This document shows positions 1-5,071 of a stretch of 12,525 nucleotides of DNA, in pieces. The stretch lies in NCBI GenBank assembly GCA_018711755.1, contig DVHY01000065.1:1-12525 (forward strand). The letters run 5' to 3'. Made by a program: the position numbers and the translations under genes. This DNA is from Candidatus Limivicinus faecipullorum (GTDB lineage: Bacteria; Bacillota; Clostridia; Oscillospirales; Oscillospiraceae). The notes under the pieces are model-generated. The model was not told the DNA's origin. It saw only the letters and a list, made by a program, of their open reading frames with translations, and did no database searches. The stretch's first letter is position 1; each line of letters opens with the position of its first letter.

Positions 1-91
1 CCTCCACGGGGCGCATACCGCCTTTTCTTGTTATCCAGCCCTCCGGCTGTATCGGTTGAGCAAAAGTCAGCGTGGGATTGATGTGGTATCT

Positions 92-220
92 TTATCTAAG
101 TGAACCCCCGCTCTCCCATTTGGAGACCGCCTGTCTGGATACGTCCAGGGCCTCTGCCAGTTCCTCCTGGGACAGGCCCTTGGCTTTCCTGAGATTTTGT
201 ATTCTGTCGGACAGATTCAT
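92..220 (-). pseudogene. Truncated XRE/Cro-type helix-turn-helix regulator (42 aa)
   Basis: The frame encodes only 42 residues. It opens MNLSDRIQNLRKAKGLSQEE and continues through a textbook XRE recognition region (LAEALDVSRQAVSKWESG), then ends after four more residues at a TAA. XRE domains normally continue for another 25-30 residues (helices 4-5) after the WESG motif, and most carry a C-terminal domain as well. Past the stop, no minus-strand frame resumes a recognisable HTH sequence, so this looks like a 3' truncation rather than a simple frameshift. I chose the internal ATG at 220 because a GGAGAAAGG-like ribosome site precedes it; a longer open frame to 340 runs through the promoter and a stem-loop. 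The gene has its own plausible promoter (259-288). It may be a decayed regulator or, less likely, a functional mini-HTH. The HTH identity is firm; the pseudogene status is inferred. Confidence 0.7.
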
Positions 221-258
221 GTTTTCTACCGCCTTTCTCCTGCCTTTATGCTGTGCAG

Positions 259-288
259 ATAATAGCATATGGACCGGTTGCATTGCAA
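259..288 (-). promoter_or_regulatory. Probable sigma-A promoter of the HTH fragment
   Basis: On the minus strand a -35 box TTGCAA (283-288) is separated by 18 bp from a -10 box TATTAT (259-264, five of six consensus matches). It lies about 40 bp upstream of the HTH start codon, a normal 5' leader length. The -35 match is only four of six. Confidence 0.5.
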
Positions 289-299
289 GCAAGCAATAG

Positions 300-334
300 T
301 TTAAGTCCGGCAACCGCAGGTTGCCGGGCTTAAA
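300..334. other. Strong intergenic stem-loop downstream of glgA
   Basis: An inverted repeat forms a 9-bp perfect stem (CCGGCAACC at 307-315, GGTTGCCGG at 319-327) around a 3-nt loop. One non-Watson-Crick position (U-G in plus-strand RNA, C-A in minus-strand RNA) separates it from an outer 6-bp TTTAAG/CTTAAA stem. It lies 34 bp beyond the glgA stop codon, where a terminator is expected. Neither strand has a U-tract after the stem, however; the T-run is on the 5' side of the minus-strand hairpin. It may end glgA transcription or stabilise its 3' end. Confidence 0.6.
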
Positions 335-367
335 AAACATGCAGGATACCGCTTTTTTATTGAGAAA

Positions 368-2584
368 TTACCACTGGGTCAGCTCCAGATACAGGTCCTT
401 GTACTGCCGGGCGGAGTTGGTCCAGGACACGTCCTTGGCCATATCCCGCTGTACCACTTCGTCCCAGTGATAGCGGTTGGTGAAGTATACGGTCTTGGCC
501 CGGTTTATGGCGTCCAGCAGCAGTCCGGCGTCGTAGCGGTCGAAGGTAAAGCCGTTGCCGTCGCCGGTGTAGTTGTTGTAGGGCTCCACGGTGTCCTTCA
601 ATCCGCCGGTCTCCCGGACGATGGGCAGAGTGCCGTAGTGCATGGCATTGAGCTGGGTCAGGCCGCAGGGCTCAAAGCGGGAGGGCACCATCAGGGCGTC
701 GGAACCGGCGTAGATGCGGTGGGCGCGCCCTTCGTCATACTGGATGCAGGCGGAGAAGCTGCCCTTGTAGGCACCCTCATAATAGCGGAAGCTGTCCTCA
801 TACTGGGCGTCGCCTGTGCCAAGAACGATCACCTGGGTGTTGCCGTCCATTATCTGGGGGACAATGGTGCTGACAAGGTCCAGCCCCTTCTGGTTGGTGA
901 GGCGGGAGATAAGGCCGATGACGAACTTGCCCTCGTCCTCCTCCAGACCCAGCTCCCTCTGAAGGGCCAGCTTGTTGGCCATCTTGTGCTCCAGCACATT
1001 GCCCAGCCCGTAGTTCTCGGCCAGAGCCGGGTCGGTCTCGGGATTCCACATATCGTAGTCGATGCCGTTGACTATACCTCTCAGCTTGCCGCTGTGGTAG
1101 CGCAGATGCTCCTCCAGCCGCTCGCCGTACTCCGCGGTCTGAATCTCCCAGGCGTAGGTGCCGCTGACGGTGGTGATGCGGTCTGCATAGGCCAGGCCGC
1201 CCTTGAGCATGTTGGCGTTCACATAGTCCTGCTGGAGGGCGCCCATGTTGAATACGGAGTCGGGCAGGCCGGACCAGTATTTGATGGTGGGTATGTTGAA
1301 AATGCCCTGGAAGCGGAGGTTATGTATGGTGAGTATGGAACGGGCCCGGCCCACAGGGGAGTCCTTGAACAGGGTGCGCAGATATACGGGCACCAGAGCT
1401 GCCTGCCAGTCATGACAGTGGATGATATCCGGTATCCAGTTCATGAAGTTCAGAGCGGCCAGAGCGGCCTTGCTGAAATAGCAGTACTTGGGGATATCGT
1501 CTACCAGATTGGTGTAGGGGTTGCCGGAGGTGAAGAACTCCTGGTTGTCTATGAAATCGTAGACCACGCCGTCGCAGATGTATTCCATGATGCCCACATA
1601 GTAATTGCGGCCGGTGTTGCCCAAATCCATGTAGAACTCGCCCCGGTACACCATCTTGTCCTGATACTGCCGGGGGATACAGGCATAGCGGGGCAGAATG
1701 ACACGCACGTCGCAGTTGAGCTTTACCAGTTCCCTGGGCAGGGCATACATAACGTCTCCCAGACCGCCGGTCTTTACAAAGGGGTGACACTCGGAGCCTA
1801 TGAAAGCCACGCTTCTGCGGGGCAGGGTGGATATATCGAATACCGGTGCGGGCTCCTCGACTACGGGGGCGGCCTCGGTTACGGGGGCGGCCTCGACTAC
1901 GGGGGCGGCTTCAACTACGGGGGCGGCCTCGACTACGGGGGCGGCCTCGGCTACGGGAGCGGCCTCGGCTGCGGGGGCGGCCTCGACTACGGGGGCGGCC
2001 TCAACTACGGGGACGGCCTCAGCCACGGGAGCGGCCTCGGCTGCGGGGGCGGCCTCAACTACGGGAGCGGCTTCCTCGATTAGGGGCTTGACCTTTTTGT
2101 CGGCAGCCTCAGGGCTCTTCTTTGCTGCCGGTTCGGCTTTCTTTCTAGCGGGAGTGGGCTTCTTCTCCGCAGCGGGTTTGACCTTCTTCTCAGCGGGAGC
2201 GGGCTTCTTTTCCGCAGCGGGCTCTGCCTTCTTCTCGGCGGGAGCGGGCTTCTTCTCCACAGCGGGCTCTGCCTTCTTCTCGGCGGGAGTGGGCTTCTTT
2301 TCCGCAGCGGGCTTGGCTTTCTTCTCAGCGGGAGCGGGCTTCTTCTCCGCAGCGGGCTCTGCCTTCTTCTCGGCGGGAGTGGGCTTCTTCTCCGCAGCGG
2401 GCTTGGCTTTCTTCTCCACAGCGGGCTTCTTCTCCACAGGCGCAGCTTTCTTCTCAGCGGCGGGCTCTATCTCTATTTCAGCAGGCGCAGTTCCAACAGA
2501 AAGCTCGGCCTTTTTTTCCGCAGACGGAGCCGCTTCTTTGACGGCGGCTTTCTCCACGGCTGAATCAATTTTTTTCCGTGCCAT
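368..2584 (-). CDS. glgA: Glycogen synthase GlgA with long repetitive N-terminal extension
   Basis: This GT5-family enzyme transfers glucose from ADP-glucose to a growing alpha-1,4-glucan in the cytoplasm. The catalytic part starts near residue 258 and is about 480 residues long, the usual full length of bacterial GlgA. Visible motifs are KTGGLGDV (271-278, nucleotide-sugar binding loop), HCHDWQAAL (389-397), VNGIDYDMWNP (505-515), SRLTNQKGLDL (560-570) and EPCGL (638-642). Residues 1-250 are extra: a Lys/Pro/Ala/Glu repeat block (64-168) followed by an acidic Glu/Ala/Pro/Val block (171-242). The start is the ATG at 2584, giving 738 aa, because AAAGGA precedes it by 9 nt; an upstream in-frame TTG at 2602 overlaps that ribosome site. 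No signal peptide or membrane segment is seen. No other glycogen gene is nearby. It lies 125 bp downstream of the methyltransferase gene on the same strand, so read-through is possible. The GlgA call is very secure; the role of the tail is unknown. Confidence 0.95.
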   Translation of the reverse strand: MARKKIDSAVEKAAVKEAAPSAEKKAELSVGTAPAEIEIEPAAEKKAAPVEKKPAVEKKAKPAAEKKPTPAEKKAEPAAEKKPAPAEKKAKPAAEKKPTPAEKKAEPAVEKKPAPAEKKAEPAAEKKPAPAEKKVKPAAEKKPTPARKKAEPAAKKSPEAADKKVKPLIEEAAPVVEAAPAAEAAPVAEAVPVVEAAPVVEAAPAAEAAPVAEAAPVVEAAPVVEAAPVVEAAPVTEAAPVVEEPAPVFDISTLPRRSVAFIGSECHPFVKTGGLGDVMYALPRELVKLNCDVRVILPRYACIPRQYQDKMVYRGEFYMDLGNTGRNYYVGIMEYICDGVVYDFIDNQEFFTSGNPYTNLVDDIPKYCYFSKAALAALNFMNWIPDIIHCHDWQAALVPVYLRTLFKDSPVGRARSILTIHNLRFQGIFNIPTIKYWSGLPDSVFNMGALQQDYVNANMLKGGLAYADRITTVSGTYAWEIQTAEYGERLEEHLRYHSGKLRGIVNGIDYDMWNPETDPALAENYGLGNVLEHKMANKLALQRELGLEEDEGKFVIGLISRLTNQKGLDLVSTIVPQIMDGNTQVIVLGTGDAQYEDSFRYYEGAYKGSFSACIQYDEGRAHRIYAGSDALMVPSRFEPCGLTQLNAMHYGTLPIVRETGGLKDTVEPYNNYTGDGNGFTFDRYDAGLLLDAINRAKTVYFTNRYHWDEVVQRDMAKDVSWTNSARQYKDLYLELTQW
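1859..2074 (-). repeat. Twelve 18-bp tandem repeats in glgA (EAAPVV units)
   Basis: Twelve exact-length 18-bp units encode residues 171-242 of GlgA as variants of EAAPVV (EAAPAA, EAAPVA, EAVPVV, EAAPVT). Units 2-5 and 6-9 form an approximate 72-bp higher-order duplication. One Glu per unit and no Lys make the segment acidic. The plus-strand core is nearly invariant (TACGGGGGCGGCCTC-like), as expected if units expand or contract by slippage or recombination without breaking frame. Confidence 0.95.
2081..2395 (-). repeat. Seven 45-bp tandem repeats in glgA (Lys/Pro/Ala units)
   Basis: Seven 15-residue units, GlgA residues 64-168, follow the pattern AEKKPTPAEKKAEPA. Each is built of two half-units, each containing a KK pair. 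The seventh unit (154-168) is the most diverged. The block resembles the Lys/Ala/Pro-rich tails of histone-H1-like and AlgP-type proteins in composition only. Unit length is a multiple of three, so copy-number change keeps the reading frame. Confidence 0.93.
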
Positions 2585-2593
2585 AAAAAACCA

Positions 2594-2599
2594 TCCTTT
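2594..2599 (-). promoter_or_regulatory. Ribosome binding site that fixes the glgA start
   Basis: AAAGGA lies 9 nt before the ATG at 2584. It overlaps the alternative TTG start at 2600-2602, which therefore cannot use it. This favours the 738-residue protein. Confidence 0.8.
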
Positions 2600-2652
2600 C
2601 AATATGACATTGCTTTTGGCTTTGGTTTGCCCTCACGGGCTCAGCTTATATA

Positions 2653-2699
2653 TTTTCCGGCTGCCGAGCTCCGCCGGGGATGACGGCAAACCGGGAAAA
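2653..2699. other. Imperfect stem-loop between methyltransferase gene and glgA
   Basis: Paired arms are TTTTCCGG (2653-2660) with CCGG(G)AAAA (2691-2699), then TGCCG (2662-2666) with CGGCA (2684-2688), plus a small inner CTCC/GGGG pairing. It starts about 10 bp past the methyltransferase stop codon. No U-tract follows it on either strand, so intrinsic termination is doubtful. It could attenuate read-through into glgA or protect the upstream mRNA. No convincing glgA promoter was found in the remaining gap (2585-2652). Confidence 0.45.
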
Positions 2700-2709
2700 A
2701 GCTAGATTA

Positions 2710-4425
2710 TCAGGCGCTCTCCAGGAGGCTGACGGCGACTTTTGCGGCCTGTCCGGCGTCGGCGGTGTAGGCATCCGCGCCGATCTCGTCGCAGAAGCTC
2801 TGGGTGATGGGCGCTCCGCCCACCATGATCTTCACCTTGTCCCTTACGCCCTTTTCTTCCGCCAGCTTTACCACCCGGCGCATCTCCGCCATGGTGGTGG
2901 TGAGCAGGGAGGAGCAGGCGATTATGCCGCAGTTTTTGTCTATGGCTGTCTGGACGAAGTCGTCAGGGCTGACATCCACTCCAAGGTCTATCACTTCCAG
3001 GCCGCTGCCCTCCATCATTATCTTCACCAGGTTCTTTCCGATGTCGTGCATGTCTCCCCTGACGGTGCCCAGCACGACCCGGCCTGCGGCCCTGGCGCTG
3101 CCCTCCACAAGGCGGGGCTTCAACAGTTCCGTAGCCGCCGCCATGCAGCGGGCGGCCATGAGCATCTCCGGCACGAAAGCCCGGCCGGCGGTGAAATCGT
3201 CGCCCAGCCTGGTCATGCCGGCCACAAGACCCTCGTTTAAAAGCTGCCTGGCTTCAAATCCCTGGTCCAGGCCCTGAGCGCAGAGCTCCAGCACTTTCTT
3301 CCTCTGGCCCCGGCAAAGCGCCTGGGACAAGCGGGAGAGCAGTCCGTCCTCCTCGGTATCGACGGCCTTCCGGCCGGACTGGGCTTCCCGCACCAGCTTG
3401 CGCCGGGGCGGCGGGGGACAGTCCACAGCGGGCATGTGCAGCACGGAGTTGTATTTGTCTATCTCGTCGTCGATAATGGGGTCCACATGGGGATAGACGG
3501 TCCCGGCCAGACCGTAGGTTATGCTGGGGATAAAGTGACCGCCGGGGCAGCAGGCTTTGAGGGTGCGGCTGACGTAGCCGCGTATCTCTTCCTCCGTGGC
3601 GTCCTGCCGGTCGATGGCGGCGCCGATGCCGCCCATAAGGGTCATGCGTCCCTTCAGCTGCCGCTGCAGGGTGGGGATGTCGTTATCCGGCAGCACCCCC
3701 TGCCAGACCTGGATGCCTATCTCGGCCATGTCCTCCACGATGGGGACAAGGTAGGAGTCGGCATGGTGCAGGGCAATGACCCCCCGGGAACGGATATAGC
3801 CGTAGAATCGCCGGTAGGGCTCCTTGAAAAATTCCCGCCACATCTCCGGCTTCATGAACAGCGAATCCTTTGCGCCCCAGTCGTCATGGGAGAATATCAT
3901 ATCCGGGGCCAGTCCGTCAATAAGTAATTTGACGAATTGTATGCGGTAATCGGTAATATAATCAATAAGTTGGTGCATTTGCTCCGGGTGCTCGTAGAGA
4001 TTGGTGAGAGTGTCCTCAAAACCCATGAGATAGTGGCACTGTTCAAAGATGCCCGTACCCATGAAGCCGGCTATTATCCTGGAGTCCCCGGCGGCTTTCC
4101 TGGCGGCTTCGGCGCAGGACTCCCAGCCCTGGGAGCAGTTGGCGGCCAGGTCAGGGGCGTGGACATATTCCCGCCAGTGGGTGATATCCGGGCAGGCCTT
4201 GGTCTCCGGAGTGATGTGGGGCATGGGTCCGGGAGCGTCCTCCGGCCACATGATGGTCACGCCCCAGCGGTCCACATTTGTGCGGCCCCGGCCCCGGCCC
4301 TCCCGGAGATAATTGTTCACCGGGTCGTTCAGCACTACGTGCAGCGCTTCATACTGTTTCAGCTGCCGTTCCGGCTTGCCATCCTTTTTAAGCAGTTCAA
4401 GAAAAATCTCCTTAGGGCTCTGCAT
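2710..4425 (-). CDS. Fused UroD-type methyltransferase / corrinoid-binding protein (CmuA-like architecture)
   Basis: The 571-aa protein joins two parts that are usually separate. Residues about 1-335 form a uroporphyrinogen-decarboxylase-superfamily methyltransferase (MtaA/CmuA/MtvB group). A proline-rich linker (337-342) leads to a helical cap (about 360-440) and a B12-binding Rossmann domain (447-571) with the DxHxxG signature DMHDIG (458-463, H460 the expected lower cobalt ligand), SSLLTT (505-510) and GGAP (536-539). It probably moves a methyl group from a methylated substrate onto the bound corrinoid. The HxC zinc motif of MtaA appears here as HxD (HAD, 221-223), with a CC pair at 292-293. 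The start is the ATG at 4425, supported by AAAAGGAG; an upstream TTG at 4446 overlaps that site. The gene overlaps the end of the DUF2284 gene by 14 bp, indicating co-translation. Family and fusion are clear; the substrate (methoxy-aromatic, methyl halide, methylamine or other) is unknown. Confidence 0.9.
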   Translation of the reverse strand: MQSPKEIFLELLKKDGKPERQLKQYEALHVVLNDPVNNYLREGRGRGRTNVDRWGVTIMWPEDAPGPMPHITPETKACPDITHWREYVHAPDLAANCSQGWESCAEAARKAAGDSRIIAGFMGTGIFEQCHYLMGFEDTLTNLYEHPEQMHQLIDYITDYRIQFVKLLIDGLAPDMIFSHDDWGAKDSLFMKPEMWREFFKEPYRRFYGYIRSRGVIALHHADSYLVPIVEDMAEIGIQVWQGVLPDNDIPTLQRQLKGRMTLMGGIGAAIDRQDATEEEIRGYVSRTLKACCPGGHFIPSITYGLAGTVYPHVDPIIDDEIDKYNSVLHMPAVDCPPPPRRKLVREAQSGRKAVDTEEDGLLSRLSQALCRGQRKKVLELCAQGLDQGFEARQLLNEGLVAGMTRLGDDFTAGRAFVPEMLMAARCMAAATELLKPRLVEGSARAAGRVVLGTVRGDMHDIGKNLVKIMMEGSGLEVIDLGVDVSPDDFVQTAIDKNCGIIACSSLLTTTMAEMRRVVKLAEEKGVRDKVKIMVGGAPITQSFCDEIGADAYTADAGQAAKVAVSLLESA

Positions 4426-4969
4426 TTTGCTCTCGCTCCTTTTCAAACAGAATACATGAGGTAAAACTTATGGTGCCCGGCCCGTAGTTGTACTTGAGGC
4501 CGGAACTCAGGCATATCCGGCTCACCAGAAGACCGTAAGCCTCCATGGAGGACAGCCGCTTGTCCGGGAAACGGCAGGGCCTGTCCGGCCAGGTACACTT
4601 ATGGCAAAGGGTACAGGCCCCGGCGGACAGAGGCAGACAGTCCGGCTCAAGGAGCCGGGCCTGCCGGGCCAGAGCGGAGAAAGCCGCCTTGTGCCTGGCC
4701 TGGGCCTGGGCTATGCCCCGGCTGTCAAACTCGTCCTCCAGCTCTCCCACCGTCTGGACCAGGAGGCCCCGGCGGTAGCGGCCCATGCGCCGGGCCGTCT
4801 CTTCCAAACTTCCGCAGGCGGGAGGACAGCTCCAGCAGCGGTCATATTTGAGACAGCGGCCGGAGGCGCACATCTCCCGTACCTCCGGCAGGGGCTCCAG
4901 AGCCTCCATGCACAGAGGGGCGATATGCTCAAAACCGTTTTGGACCGCCAGCTGAAAAATGTCCGGCAT
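4412..4969 (-). CDS. DUF2284 Cys-rich predicted metal/Fe-S protein
   Basis: This 185-aa soluble protein matches the DUF2284 pattern. An N-terminal cysteine group (C34, C39, C45, C48, C52, including the CPPAC motif) is followed by a ferredoxin-like CxxCxxC (C119, C122, C125) and C132 in the PCRFPDK stretch. Then comes the family's SMEAYG motif and a C-terminal TISFTSCILF strand. The spacing suggests one or two iron-sulfur clusters, but no activity is established for the family. DUF2284 genes are commonly found beside corrinoid methyltransferase genes, as here. It is the first gene of the minus-strand unit, with AAAGGAG 6 nt before its ATG and a consensus promoter upstream, and its 3' end overlaps the methyltransferase start. 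A role in redox supply or in maturing the corrinoid protein is inferred from context only. Confidence 0.88.
   Translation of the reverse strand: MPDIFQLAVQNGFEHIAPLCMEALEPLPEVREMCASGRCLKYDRCWSCPPACGSLEETARRMGRYRRGLLVQTVGELEDEFDSRGIAQAQARHKAAFSALARQARLLEPDCLPLSAGACTLCHKCTWPDRPCRFPDKRLSSMEAYGLLVSRICLSSGLKYNYGPGTISFTSCILFEKEREQNAEP
4436..4443 (-). promoter_or_regulatory. Ribosome binding site that fixes the methyltransferase start
   Basis: AAAAGGAG lies 10 nt before the ATG at 4425, inside the 3' end of the DUF2284 gene. The upstream in-frame TTG (4444-4446) abuts this site and cannot be served by it. Confidence 0.8.
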
Positions 4970-4993
4970 AGGCCGCTCCTTTCACAATGCTCC

Positions 4994-5023
4994 TTGACAA
5001 ATGCCCTGCCTGCTGTATATCAT
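4994..5023 (+). promoter_or_regulatory. Probable sigma-A promoter of the reactivase/folate arm
   Basis: A perfect -35 box TTGACA (4994-4999) is followed after 18 bp by TATCAT (5018-5023, five of six matches). An alternative is TATATC at 5016-5021 with a 16-bp spacer. Transcription would begin near 5030, leaving a leader of about 35 nt before the reactivase ATG at 5065. The promoter lies between the two divergent genes and points toward the opposing promoter at 5043-5071. Confidence 0.7.
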
Positions 5024-5025
5024 AC

Positions 5026-5039
5026 TTAAAGTACTTTAA
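5026..5039. promoter_or_regulatory. Perfect 14-bp palindrome, probable operator
   Basis: TTAAAGTACTTTAA is a perfect inverted repeat. Its centre (5032.5) lies almost exactly midway between the -10 boxes of the two opposing promoters and covers both predicted transcription starts. A dimeric regulator bound here could block both directions. No intact regulator gene is in the window. Confidence 0.6.
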
Positions 5040-5042
5040 ATA

Positions 5043-5071
5043 ATTATAGGAAAAGGACAAAAATATGTCAA
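5043..5071 (-). promoter_or_regulatory. Consensus sigma-A promoter of the DUF2284-methyltransferase unit
   Basis: On the minus strand TTGACA (5066-5071) and TATAAT (5043-5048) are both perfect consensus boxes with an ideal 17-bp spacer. The -35 box overlaps the first codons of the divergent reactivase gene. Transcription would begin near 5036, with a leader of about 67 nt to the DUF2284 ATG. Confidence 0.85.

Noticed and set aside
1..91. Open frames running off the left edge, including a minus-strand ATG near position 16 with a purine-rich upstream
   Set aside because: Too short to judge and without a recognisable motif; I see no supportable gene here.
281..298. Small inverted repeat ATTGC/GCAAT with a 6-nt loop near the HTH promoter
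   Set aside because: A 5-bp stem can occur by chance; it overlaps the -35 region but there is no further support for an operator.
467..2083. Long plus-strand open frame (538 codons) opposite glgA, rich in Gly/Tyr/Asp repeats
   Set aside because: It mirrors GlgA codons and the EAAPVV array; no ribosome site or homologous motif was seen, and the GlgA frame has clear catalytic motifs.
1859..2395. Regular repeats considered as a CRISPR array
   Set aside because: Units are directly adjacent without unique spacers and encode in-frame protein repeats.
1800..2705. Plus-strand open frame of 301 codons with TTGAAS and FFSAAG repeats, resembling a low-complexity surface protein
   Set aside because: It is the antisense reading of the two in-frame repeat arrays; stop-free because the repeats are.
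4970..5064. Possible cobalamin, SAM or THF riboswitch in the divergent gap or ahead of folate genes
   Set aside because: The 95-bp gap is too short and AT-rich for a cobalamin or SAM aptamer, and no THF aptamer core was recognised at 8468-8514.
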